The position numbers were made by a program, and so were the translations under genes. A stretch of 64,000 nucleotides of DNA from Candidatus Thiodiazotropha endoloripes (lineage in GTDB: Bacteria; Pseudomonadota; Gammaproteobacteria; Chromatiales; Chromatiaceae), in assembly GCF_001708965.1 (NCBI RefSeq), contig NZ_LVJW01000003.1, forward strand, positions 310,001 to 374,000, given 5' to 3'. Position 1 is the stretch's first letter. The number at the start of each line of letters is the position of its first letter. Shown in pieces: positions 51,064 to 59,639 of this stretch. A model generated the notes under the pieces. The model saw nothing but the letters and a program-made list of their open reading frames with translations, made no database searches and had not been told where the DNA came from.

Positions 51064-54000
51064 ATGAAGAAGGCAATTGGCGGCGGACTGGCAGCATGGT
51101 CGATTCACCATCCAATCGGTGTGGTGATGCTCACCTTGGCCGTAATGGTGCTGGGACTGCTTGCTTTAGGTGGACTCGGCGTGGATCTGCTGCCCAAGGT
51201 AATCTACCCGGAGATCAAGGTCAGAGTGGTAGACCCCGGGGTTCCTGCCAATATCATGGAGGATCAGGTTACCCGCCAGTTGGAAGAGCAACTGGCGATC
51301 ACAGAAGAGGCTGTATTCATTCAGTCGAGAACCACCGAAGGGCGAAGTGCGGTCGATCTCTCCTTCCGATATGGTACCGACATTGATCAGGCACTGCAGG
51401 ATGCCAGCACGCGCTTGGACAGAGCCAAGCGCTTTCTTCCCGAGAGTATCGAACCACCGATCATCTTCAAAAGAGATCCTTCCCAGCTACCGGTGGCGGA
51501 GTTTGTGGTCAGTTCTTCACTACGTGACCCGGTATCACTCAGGAGCTGGGTGGATTTCGAATTCAGTAAATGGTTCGTCAACCTGCCTGGTGTTGCATCA
51601 GCTGAGGTTGGTGGTGGACTTGAGCGTGAGATCACCGTCCAGGCCGACCAACTCAGGTTGGCAGGATTGGGTATGCATCTGCTCGACCTGCGCGATGCCC
51701 TGAAAGCTGCCAATGTGGAGACGGCCAGTGGACGTCTGGTAATGCAACAGGGTGAGCTGAGTGGACGCACTGCCGGCCGGTTCAATTCTGTGGAGGAGAT
51801 TCTTCAACTACCACTACGCCAGGTAGGTAAGGATGAGACATCGGCCTTGATCCGACTCTATGAAGTTGCCGATGTGGCGGACAGCGCAGAAGATGAGCGT
51901 TTGCGTATTCGTTTGAACGATCTGCCGGGTATCAAGCTCTCCGTCCAGAAGCAGCCTACGGCCAACACGGTTGAAGTGGTCGATCATGTCCTCAACAGAC
52001 TGGATGAGTTGAGAGCGAAAGGTTTACTGCCCAAGGATATCGAAGTTCATGCGGTTGATGATCAGGCCCGTTTTGTTCGCAAAGCACTGGATAATGCGAT
52101 CAATTCCGCATTGACCGGTGCGCTACTGGCGATGCTGGTAGTCTATCTGTTTCTTGGCAGTCTACGCCGAACGTTGATTATCGGCAGCGCCATACCGATC
52201 TCGATACTGGTCACTTTCATCCTGATGACCAGTCTTGATCTTACCCTGAATATCATGACCCTGGGAGGATTGGCCCTGGGTATCGGAATGCTGGTCGACA
52301 GTACCATCGTGATGCTTGAGAACATCTATCGGCATCAGCATAAGGTTAAGGATAACTGCCCCTCAGCCCTGGTATCACAACAGGCCGCTGCCGAAGTCAA
52401 CAGTGCGATCGTAGCCTCAACATCGACCAATCTGGCTGCCGTACTGCCTTTTCTCTTTATCGGCGGCCTGGTTGGCCTGCTGTTTCGTGAGCTGATATAC
52501 ACCATATCTGCCGCCATTCTTGCATCAATGGTGGTCGCGTTGACCTTGGTGCCTGCCCTGGCAGGTAAACTTACCGTCAATGGTGATGGTGTTTTTCGTC
52601 AATATATAGACCGCCTGATCAGTGGGTTGCAGTCTCTCTATAGCAGCTTGATCACTCAATTGTTGCGCATCCCCTGGCTGATGCCGTTACTGTTTATCCT
52701 GGCGCTGCTAATTGTGTTTTTCACCATGATTCCACAGAAGCAGGTCTTTCTGCCGCAGATCGATGAGGGGCGTATCAGTATCAGTATCACGGCAGACCGG
52801 GGTATCAATCTGCAAGGTATGGATGAGCTGGTCAGCCGTATCGAGGGGATCATCAGCAGCCAACCTGAGACAGACAGCCTGTTTACCCAGGTTGGTGGTT
52901 TTGTTTTCGGTAGAACCCAATATGAAGCGGTAAACCGAGCCAGCATCAAAGTGACACTGAAGCCCTATGAGGAGCGAGGGATCAGCAGCCGCGCCTGGAT
53001 CAAGCGGGTGAATCAGCAGATCAGAGAGGCACGACTGCCAGGGGTGCGTGTCTATCTTCGGGTGCAGGGGATTCGTGGTATCAGGCTCAACCGGGGGGAT
53101 GATGATCTGAGTATCCGGGTAAAAGGACCAGACCTGAAGGTGCTCAATGAAATTGCTCAACAGGTTAAGCAGCGGTTGGGCGAGGTCTCCGGATTGAACA
53201 ACATCGAATACACGGGTGAGGAGCTGACCCAGGAGATATCACTGCAGGTTGACCGCCAGCGGGCCTCGAGTCTCGGTCTCAGCGTGGAGGATGTGGGCCA
53301 GATGCTGAAGCTTGCTCTGGGTGGCGAAGTGGTGACGGACTACCTTGAGGGGGACAGAAGTATCGATGTCCGTCTGCGCTTGCAACGAGAGGATCTGGCC
53401 ACACCTGCTGATGTCGAGTCGATCATTATCTTCAGTCGTACCGATCCGCCTGTACCTTTGCGCCTCGGTGAGGTGGCGGATGTGGAATTGGCAGCCACCC
53501 CGGTCACCATCCAGCGGGACCAGCAGCAGCGGATGATCGAAATCAGTGCTTCTTTGGGTGGTGAGTTGAGCCTTGGGGTGGCCATCCAGGAGGTTAACGG
53601 GATCATTGATCAGATTTCGCTCCCGGCAGGTTATAGCCTTTACGAAGCGGGTGGCTTTCAGGCTGTGCAGCAGGGGCGGGAGATGGGCATGATTCTGCTG
53701 GCTCTGGCGCTGTTTCTGGTACTGGTTGTGATGGCGGTGCAGTATGAGTCGATCCGTAACCCGTTGGTGATCATGCTGAGTGTGCCTTTCGCTTTGATTG
53801 GCGTGGCGTTCGGTTTGAATCTGGTCGACCTGCCGCTCTCCATGCCGGTCTGGCTGGGGCTGATCATGCTCTCCGGGATCGTGGTCAACAATGCAATCGT
53901 TCTGGTGGAGTATATCGGGCTGAGACGAGATGCGGGGGCGGCGAAGAATGAGGCCATTATCGAGGCCTCCAGGTTGAGGTTACGACCCATCCTGATGACC

Positions 54001-54162
54001 ACGTTAACCACGGTTGCCGGTATGATGCCACTGGCATTGGCGTTGGGTGAAGGCTCCGAGATGTTGCAGCCGCTTGCAGTGACCCTGGTATCCGGACTGA
54101 TCTTCTCCACCCTGCTCACCCTGCTACTGATCCCGATGGTCTACCGGTTGATCGGCCGTTGA
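51064..54162 (+). CDS. Efflux RND transporter permease (AcrB/HAE1 family)
   Basis: A 1,032-residue inner-membrane pump that exports drugs or other hydrophobic compounds using the proton gradient. Twelve hydrophobic segments flank two large periplasmic loops. LGGLALGIGMLVDSTIVMLENIYRH is the TM4 motif; the usual double Asp (VDD) is VDS here, retaining the first acidic residue of the proton relay. GIVVNNAIVLVEYIGLRR is the matching C-half. It needs a periplasmic adaptor and an outer-membrane channel. An adaptor gene is at 56111 on the opposite strand, but no TolC-like gene is present. Its substrate is not predictable. Confidence 0.92.
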   Translation: MKKAIGGGLAAWSIHHPIGVVMLTLAVMVLGLLALGGLGVDLLPKVIYPEIKVRVVDPGVPANIMEDQVTRQLEEQLAITEEAVFIQSRTTEGRSAVDLSFRYGTDIDQALQDASTRLDRAKRFLPESIEPPIIFKRDPSQLPVAEFVVSSSLRDPVSLRSWVDFEFSKWFVNLPGVASAEVGGGLEREITVQADQLRLAGLGMHLLDLRDALKAANVETASGRLVMQQGELSGRTAGRFNSVEEILQLPLRQVGKDETSALIRLYEVADVADSAEDERLRIRLNDLPGIKLSVQKQPTANTVEVVDHVLNRLDELRAKGLLPKDIEVHAVDDQARFVRKALDNAINSALTGALLAMLVVYLFLGSLRRTLIIGSAIPISILVTFILMTSLDLTLNIMTLGGLALGIGMLVDSTIVMLENIYRHQHKVKDNCPSALVSQQAAAEVNSAIVASTSTNLAAVLPFLFIGGLVGLLFRELIYTISAAILASMVVALTLVPALAGKLTVNGDGVFRQYIDRLISGLQSLYSSLITQLLRIPWLMPLLFILALLIVFFTMIPQKQVFLPQIDEGRISISITADRGINLQGMDELVSRIEGIISSQPETDSLFTQVGGFVFGRTQYEAVNRASIKVTLKPYEERGISSRAWIKRVNQQIREARLPGVRVYLRVQGIRGIRLNRGDDDLSIRVKGPDLKVLNEIAQQVKQRLGEVSGLNNIEYTGEELTQEISLQVDRQRASSLGLSVEDVGQMLKLALGGEVVTDYLEGDRSIDVRLRLQREDLATPADVESIIIFSRTDPPVPLRLGEVADVELAATPVTIQRDQQQRMIEISASLGGELSLGVAIQEVNGIIDQISLPAGYSLYEAGGFQAVQQGREMGMILLALALFLVLVVMAVQYESIRNPLVIMLSVPFALIGVAFGLNLVDLPLSMPVWLGLIMLSGIVVNNAIVLVEYIGLRRDAGAAKNEAIIEASRLRLRPILMTTLTTVAGMMPLALALGEGSEMLQPLAVTLVSGLIFSTLLTLLLIPMVYRLIGR

Positions 54163-54189
54163 TGAGTGGACAACCGGATTGGATCTCAC

Positions 54190-55317
54190 TCAGCGGTACT
54201 GACGCAGATACCACCATTCAAAAAGCCTTTTCAACCAATGGAACAGACGCATGTTTGGCATCACAATATTTCTTTTCATGGTCCGTGCGACCAGCATGCC
54301 GCTGTTCTGGCTATCGACGATACAGACCAGTTCCACTTTGAAGGTCTCTTCTGCGGGCATACCCTGCCAGTCGGCGTAGAGGTTTTTGGCGGCAGCCTCA
54401 GCTTGCAGGTCAGCCATATGGGCCTGTTTCGGCATCCAGTCCGGGCCGGGAAAACTGCCCGAATCCCCCGCCACGTAGACCCGCTCCATGCCCTCAACCC
54501 GGCATTGGGCGTCGGCTTTGATCAGGCCGCCGGGTGAGCGGGGAAGGCTGGTGTTGTCAAACCATTGGTTTCCGGTCATGCCCGGCATGAAAAGAATCAG
54601 GTCGGCATTGAACTGCCCCCCTTCAGTCTCTACACCGGTGGAGGTGAACTTGACCATTTTGTTTCCGAGATGGGTTTCGATGTCCCGTTTTTTCATCTCA
54701 CTGACCAGGCCGGTGACCGCTTTCGGGCCCAGCCTCTGACCGGGGTTTTCCGCCGGCGTGAAAAACACCAGTTTGAACCGGTCACGACGTTTTTCCAGGC
54801 GCAGTTGCCGGTCGATACCAAACAGGAATTCGAACATCGGGCCACCCCGCATCGCACTCGGTTCCTTGGGGTTGCCGGCGAAGCCAAATGCAATGGTACC
54901 GCCATCCATCTCGCTCAGTCGTTGTCTGATCTTTAAGGTCTCATCGATACCCTCACAGGGCGTGATGGCGTTTTCGATGCCGGGGAGTTTTTTGATAAAC
55001 CGACCGCCCGACGCGATGATCAGGCCATCATTTTCTATCAGACCTGCCGTGGTCTCCAGCTGACGGCCGTCTTCACTCAGCCCGGTTGCCGTGCCGGCAA
55101 CGTGATTGACACCCATGCGTTTGAAGAAAGGCTGCAGTGGTATGATCAGATCCCTGGGTTCACGGATTCTGGAGGGAATCCATATCGAACCGGGCAGGTA
55201 GTGAAACTCCGCTTTGGGACTGACAACGGTTATTTCTGCAGAGCTGCTCTTTGCGCGTATGGTTTTGACCGCAGTCAGGGCAGCGAAACCACTCCCCACA
55301 ATCGTCACTTTCTGCAT
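54190..55317 (-). CDS. Sulfide:quinone oxidoreductase-like flavoprotein
   Basis: A 375-residue FAD-dependent oxidoreductase from the ATG at 55317 (a longer form would begin at 55359). It starts with a dinucleotide-binding motif (VTIVGSGFAALTAVKTI). Cysteines occur at C121, C272 and C332; C332 in VELVCIVDSQNSGML aligns with the SQR active-site Cys of the CVMD-type motif. C121 (ITPCEG) may be its partner. The aromatic, basic tail (HWLKRLFEWWYLRQYR) is a membrane-attachment feature of SQR. SQR passes electrons from sulfide to quinone, storing sulfane sulfur. The exact SQR type was not determined. It converges with the RND permease gene. Confidence 0.82.
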   Translation of the reverse strand: MQKVTIVGSGFAALTAVKTIRAKSSSAEITVVSPKAEFHYLPGSIWIPSRIREPRDLIIPLQPFFKRMGVNHVAGTATGLSEDGRQLETTAGLIENDGLIIASGGRFIKKLPGIENAITPCEGIDETLKIRQRLSEMDGGTIAFGFAGNPKEPSAMRGGPMFEFLFGIDRQLRLEKRRDRFKLVFFTPAENPGQRLGPKAVTGLVSEMKKRDIETHLGNKMVKFTSTGVETEGGQFNADLILFMPGMTGNQWFDNTSLPRSPGGLIKADAQCRVEGMERVYVAGDSGSFPGPDWMPKQAHMADLQAEAAAKNLYADWQGMPAEETFKVELVCIVDSQNSGMLVARTMKRNIVMPNMRLFHWLKRLFEWWYLRQYR

Positions 55318-55664
55318 CTCGATACTCCCCGTCAATGACTGTTGTCTGGTGTCGCACACACCTGGGTGGCCGCCTGCAAATCACACTCAAACAGGGTGTG
55401 AGCGGTTTACAGCAGCCGTCCCTTGAATCTATAAAACCTGCATGGATCTGTGTTCTGTTCCAGTATCTGAGGATACCGGTATGAATCTTGTTTTTAGAGA
55501 AAGTACACTAGAGCGTCATACCTGCCACGTCAATAGATGGCAGTTTTGAGCTCTTATTCAGCAAGCAGTTTAAAAAGGTATGTTGAGTCTGTCTCAGGTG
55601 GGATTCGCACTCCACCCCGGACAGAGAGCCTGCATGGGGTGGATAGTTACTCTGTGGTGGTGGC
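55318..55664. other. Intergenic with two hairpins
   Basis: About 350 bases with no gene. CTGCCA/TGGCAG (55529-55550) forms a short hairpin followed by TTTT. CCACCCC/GGGGTGG (55612-55642) forms a GC-rich one without a T-run, just past the leftward stop at 55665. The second could end that small gene's transcript. Confidence 0.4.
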
Positions 55665-55898
55665 TCAAAGACCGATCAGTTCAGCATGCAGTCCTTGAAA
55701 CTGGGTGATAGAGAGCAGGTCCTTGCTGTTAACCATCTGCGGGTTGTATTCGAGGACAAACAGATGGGGACGTTTTTTATCGACATGTACTGAGACCACG
55801 CCTTCCCGACTGCGAAAAGCGTTTTCCAGATCCGCCAGTCCATCGGAGTCCAGTGTCTCATCCACATGCAGTGTGACGTCTGCAAGATCGATATTCAT
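55665..55898 (-). CDS. Small HMA-like protein without metal-binding cysteines
   Basis: A 77-residue protein with the beta-alpha-beta pattern of a heavy-metal-associated (ferredoxin-like) domain: VTLHVDETLDSDGLADLENAFRSREGVVSVHVDKKRPHLFVLEYNP. It has no cysteine at all, so the CxxC metal site is absent and metal delivery is unlikely. A GGAGAG-type site precedes the ATG. It lies between the SQR-like and RND adaptor genes on the same strand. Its function is unknown; a regulatory or scaffold role is possible. Confidence 0.75.
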   Translation of the reverse strand: MNIDLADVTLHVDETLDSDGLADLENAFRSREGVVSVHVDKKRPHLFVLEYNPQMVNSKDLLSITQFQGLHAELIGL

Positions 55899-55986
55899 GG
55901 TTCCTCTCCTTGATATGACAGATTTTATCTCTGGTGGTTATTGTCAGTTGCGGGTTGTTCCGGCCTCCCTGACCATCAGCCGGACT

Positions 55987-56017
55987 AGGGCCAATTGAAT
56001 TCGTATTAACAGGCCCC
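55987..56017. repeat. Dispersed 31-nt repeat, divergent full copy
   Basis: It runs from AGGGCCA to AGGCCCC around a diverged core (GAATTCGTATTAAC in place of GGATTAGTGTTAAC). It lies 89 bases upstream of the leftward HMA-like gene. Confidence 0.65.
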
Positions 56018-56110
56018 AGATGGCTTTTTTGCTCACCTCACTATGAGGATAGTCTGAATGGGGAAAAAATCAGTAGCGATGCCTTTATGGCCGGTCGGTA
56101 TGGGAGTGGT

Positions 56111-57166
56111 TCAATTGTTGACAGGATCGACCTTGATGCCTGTTTTCAAGCCTAAAAAGCCCCGTGTGACAATCTGTTCACCCGGTTTAAGGCCGGTAAG
56201 AATTTCCAGCCGGTCAGCAATCCTCAAGCCGGTGGTCACCTCTCTGCGACTGGTGGTCTGATCCGGCTCCAGCAGATAGACGTACTCACCTTTGGCGTCT
56301 CTCTGTAAGGCATTGAACGGTATGGTCAGTCGCGGCTGATTGGCGCTGTTGATGGTGACCCGGCAGAACTGGCCAGGACGGGCGCCTGGAGGAACCGGTT
56401 CCAGCACCACTTCGACTATACCCATGCGGGTATTTTCGTCCAGTTCCGGGTGGATGCGCACAATCTTGCCGGGATAGGCGTCACTACCCAGTCCGTCGAT
56501 GCGTACTGAAACCTGATCGTTAAGCTCCAGCTGAGGCAGCAGCAGATCAGAGACCAGAATCCGGGTTACCAGTGACTTCGGATCGATCAAGGTCATCAGA
56601 TGGGTATGCCGGGGTACCACATCCCCGGGTTCCGCCAGGCGCTGGCTGACCACGCTGCTGAAGGGGGCTGTGATGCGGGTGTATCCCAGACGGGTCTGCA
56701 GCAGTCTCTGTTCGGCTTCAGCCACATTCAGGTCGGTACGGGCACGGGCCAGTTCATCATCTGAAACCGCATTACGCTTAGCCAGTTTTTCCAGTCGCTG
56801 CAGATTGGTCTGCATCTGCCGGCTGGTGGCGGCAGCCTTTGCCAGTTCCGCCTTCAGCAGGTCGTCTTCAAGCCTGACCAGGGCTTCTCCCTGTTCAACC
56901 CGGTCCCCCTCATAGTGGGGTAGTACGGTGATACGTCCCTCCTCCTGACTGAAGATGCGTACTGACTGGCGTGCTTTCAAGGTGCCATTTCGCTGGTGGC
57001 TGAGCCCAAGGGATTTCAGCGATAACTGTTCAATGGCAACCAGGTGGGATCTGTTTTTATTCGCTTTCTCGGAGACTGGCTTCCCAGCCGGTTTCTGCTG
57101 ACTGCAGGCAGTTAGGAGCAACCCCAGGAAAAGTACCGATATGAGGCGGATGGAGGGGGGAAGCAT
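56111..57166 (-). CDS. Efflux RND periplasmic adaptor (membrane fusion protein)
   Basis: A 351-residue lipoprotein from the ATG at 57166, chosen because it gives a clean lipobox (LLLTACSQQ, Cys20). A longer frame to 57283 overlaps the preceding gene. The adaptor architecture is visible: KARQSVRIFSQEEGRITVLPHYEGDRVEQGEALVRLED (lipoyl/hairpin start), a helical hairpin with LEKLAKRNAVSDDELARARTDLNVAEAE, LGYTRITAPFSSVVSQRLAEPGDV, and a C-terminal barrel (GYVYL-type KGEYVYLLEP). It bridges an RND pump and an outer-membrane channel. The permease at 51064 is its plausible partner, although it lies on the other strand. Confidence 0.88.
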   Translation of the reverse strand: MLPPSIRLISVLFLGLLLTACSQQKPAGKPVSEKANKNRSHLVAIEQLSLKSLGLSHQRNGTLKARQSVRIFSQEEGRITVLPHYEGDRVEQGEALVRLEDDLLKAELAKAAATSRQMQTNLQRLEKLAKRNAVSDDELARARTDLNVAEAEQRLLQTRLGYTRITAPFSSVVSQRLAEPGDVVPRHTHLMTLIDPKSLVTRILVSDLLLPQLELNDQVSVRIDGLGSDAYPGKIVRIHPELDENTRMGIVEVVLEPVPPGARPGQFCRVTINSANQPRLTIPFNALQRDAKGEYVYLLEPDQTTSRREVTTGLRIADRLEILTGLKPGEQIVTRGFLGLKTGIKVDPVNN

Positions 57167-57170
57167 CAGA

Positions 57171-57527
57171 TCAGTTGACGGGAATGGTTTTCGGTGACTT
57201 GCCACCTGGAACATAGGGGTGGTAGTGTTTGATATCCCGACCGATATTCCTTTGCACCACAACCCCGACGATCTTGTATTCACCCTCTTTCAGCTGAATC
57301 TCAGGATAGTCGCTGTTGAGTGCTACCAGCCGCTTGGTTGTGCCGCTGTCGGCAATATATTGCCTGAACCAACGATCCCCCTGGGTCTCCGCGACCACAT
57401 AGGCTCCTGTGGCACAGACCTCGGAGGGCTCGATGACGATGATGCACTTTTCCGGGAATTCCGGTTCCATGCTGTCGTCCAGCACCTGGAGAGGGTAGAG
57501 TTCGTTGTAGCTGCAATCTTTACTCAT
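57171..57527 (-). CDS. S24-like (LexA C-terminal type) protein, catalytic Lys replaced
   Basis: A 118-residue protein with the fold of the LexA/UmuD self-cleaving domain but no DNA-binding domain. The serine motif VLDDSMEPEFPEK (S19) is present. The downstream segment that normally supplies the catalytic Lys (VKRL-type) reads DRWFRQY, with Arg55 in its place, so the dyad looks broken. The final part VGVVVQRNIGRDI is typical. It may be an inactive binding domain or a regulator partner. Its stop is 4 bases before the adaptor start, so the two are co-expressed. Confidence 0.72.
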   Translation of the reverse strand: MSKDCSYNELYPLQVLDDSMEPEFPEKCIIVIEPSEVCATGAYVVAETQGDRWFRQYIADSGTTKRLVALNSDYPEIQLKEGEYKIVGVVVQRNIGRDIKHYHPYVPGGKSPKTIPVN

Positions 57528-57797
57528 CTGTGTTCACACTTTAGTGCCGATTCAAAGTAGCCGGAGATCCCGCTGAGCCGCAGAATATATCGCGTTCAGA
57601 CGGTCAGTGCATGTTTTATTAACCCGCTAACTTAAGCGTAATCCGTCATCCGGCCGATAGGATTATCCTGTCTCAATCCATATCACAGACCGCGGTTATC
57701 GGTGAATTATCCCTGGATGAATGGGATCGGCCTGTAAAGAGTGTGGTTTTGAATCATAGGGTGATACGTCGCGCACGATCGGGGAAATTCCGATAAT

Positions 57798-59639
57798 ATG
57801 CCGTTTTGTCTACCCACTGTTGCTGGCATGGTCCATCATATTTCATCCCAAAGCCGGGTTCACACCGATCGGCGGGATCTACACAATCTGAAAAGCATGC
57901 TGCCTTTCCTCTGGGAGTATCGTGGACGCGCGCTGTTTGCACTCGGTTGTCTGGTGTTTGCCAAACTGGCCAATGTGGGCATTCCCCTGGTACTCAAAGA
58001 GATTGTCGACGGTCTTGAAAAGTCGGTCCATACGGTACTGGTGCTGCCCCTGTTTCTGTTGATTGGTTATGGGGTATTGCGACTCGCCAGCTCCCTGTTC
58101 AATGAGTTGCGTGACGCCATCTTTGCCCGGGTACGCTACCGGGCGATGCGGAACCTCTCCACCAAGGTACTGACCCATCTGCACGATCTGTCGTTGCGTT
58201 TTCATCTGGAACGTCAGACCGGCGCGATCAGCCGGGATTTGGAGCGGGGCACCCGTTCCGTCAGCACCATTCTGAACTACATGGTTTTCAGTATTCTGCC
58301 GATGGTGGTGGAGTTCTCCCTGGTGGCGGCGGTGCTGTTGACCCAGTATGACATCAAGTTCGCTCTGGTGACCTTCGGTACCGTTATCGTCTATGTGGGA
58401 TTCACCCTGGCGATCACCGAGTGGCGTATGGAGTATCGCCACATCATGAACCGTCTCGATTCGGAGGCCAACAGTCAGGCTTTCGACAGCCTGATCAATT
58501 ACGAGACGGTGAAGTACTTCGGCAATGAGAAGCTTGAGCTGCGCCGCTTCGACGATACCCTGGCGGACTGGGAAGATAATGCGGTGAAGAGTCAGACTTC
58601 CATGTCACTGCTCAATTTCGGTCAGGGGGGCATTATCGCGGTGGGTGTGGCGATCATCATGATCTATGCCGCCGACGGGGTGGTCGAAGGCACCATGTCG
58701 ATCGGTGACCTGGTGCTGGTGAACACCTTCATGCTGCAGCTGTTCATACCGCTCAATTTTCTCGGCATCGTCTACCGGCAGATCAAATACTCCCTGGCGG
58801 ACATGGATCTGATCTTCAAACTGCTGGAACAACAGCCGGAGATCACCGATGCGAAAGATGCTGAACGGTTGAAACTGCAGGGTGGGGAAGTGCGTTTTGA
58901 GCAGGTCGATTTTGCCTATCAGCCGGAGCGGCAGATCCTGCACGATGTGGATTTTACCCTCAAGGCGGGGGAGAAGCTGGCGGTGGTCGGTCACAGTGGC
59001 GCCGGCAAGTCGACCCTCTCCCGTCTGCTGTTCCGCTTCTATGATGTGACAGCAGGTGTGATCACTGTGGATGGTCAGGATATCCGCCAGCTGACACGGG
59101 AGTCGCTTCGTGCTGCCATTGGTATCGTCCCCCAGGATACCGTGCTGTTCAACGAGAGCATTCTCTACAACCTGGCTTATGGGAATCCCAACGCCTCTCA
59201 ACAGCAGATCGAAGAGGCGGCCCGTATCGCGCATATTGCGGATTTCATTGATCAGTTGCCTGATGGTTACCAGACCGTGGTGGGCGAGCGCGGGCTGAAA
59301 CTCTCCGGCGGTGAGAAACAGCGGGTTGCGATTGCCAGGGCGATGTTGAAACGACCACAGATCCTGATCTTCGATGAGGCGACCTCCTCCCTGGATACCA
59401 AGACAGAACAGTCGATACAGGAGACGCTGAGGGAGGTGGCCAGAAACCACACCACCCTGGTGATTGCCCATCGTCTCTCTACGGTTGTCGATGCGGATCG
59501 TATTCTGGTGATGGATCAGGGGCGGATTGTGGAGCAGGGAACCCATCCCCAGCTTCTGCAGCAGCAGGGGCGCTATCACCAGATGTGGCAGCTGCAGCAG
59601 AAACAGCAGCAGCTTGGACCTGACCAGGAGGGGCAATGA
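57798..59639 (+). CDS. ABC half-transporter, Atm1/HMT1-like exporter
   Basis: A 613-residue membrane exporter: six hydrophobic segments to about residue 330, then an ATPase domain. Walker A is GHSGAGKST (near residue 398), the signature is LSGGEKQRVA and Walker B is ILIFDEATSSLD. The membrane domain begins NLKSMLPFLWEYRGRALFALGCLVFAKLANVGIPLVLKEIVDGL and contains ETVKYFGNE, features of Atm1-type exporters of glutathione-metal or persulfide compounds. That fits a sulfur-active cell but is inference. The start may be 57828 rather than 57798, as neither has a strong ribosome site. The stop overlaps the cca start. Confidence 0.9.
   Translation: MPFCLPTVAGMVHHISSQSRVHTDRRDLHNLKSMLPFLWEYRGRALFALGCLVFAKLANVGIPLVLKEIVDGLEKSVHTVLVLPLFLLIGYGVLRLASSLFNELRDAIFARVRYRAMRNLSTKVLTHLHDLSLRFHLERQTGAISRDLERGTRSVSTILNYMVFSILPMVVEFSLVAAVLLTQYDIKFALVTFGTVIVYVGFTLAITEWRMEYRHIMNRLDSEANSQAFDSLINYETVKYFGNEKLELRRFDDTLADWEDNAVKSQTSMSLLNFGQGGIIAVGVAIIMIYAADGVVEGTMSIGDLVLVNTFMLQLFIPLNFLGIVYRQIKYSLADMDLIFKLLEQQPEITDAKDAERLKLQGGEVRFEQVDFAYQPERQILHDVDFTLKAGEKLAVVGHSGAGKSTLSRLLFRFYDVTAGVITVDGQDIRQLTRESLRAAIGIVPQDTVLFNESILYNLAYGNPNASQQQIEEAARIAHIADFIDQLPDGYQTVVGERGLKLSGGEKQRVAIARAMLKRPQILIFDEATSSLDTKTEQSIQETLREVARNHTTLVIAHRLSTVVDADRILVMDQGRIVEQGTHPQLLQQQGRYHQMWQLQQKQQQLGPDQEGQ

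Noticed and set aside
58605-59636. 343-codon leftward open frame opposite the ABC transporter
   Set aside because: It mirrors the Walker and signature regions of the ABC gene and has no independent support.
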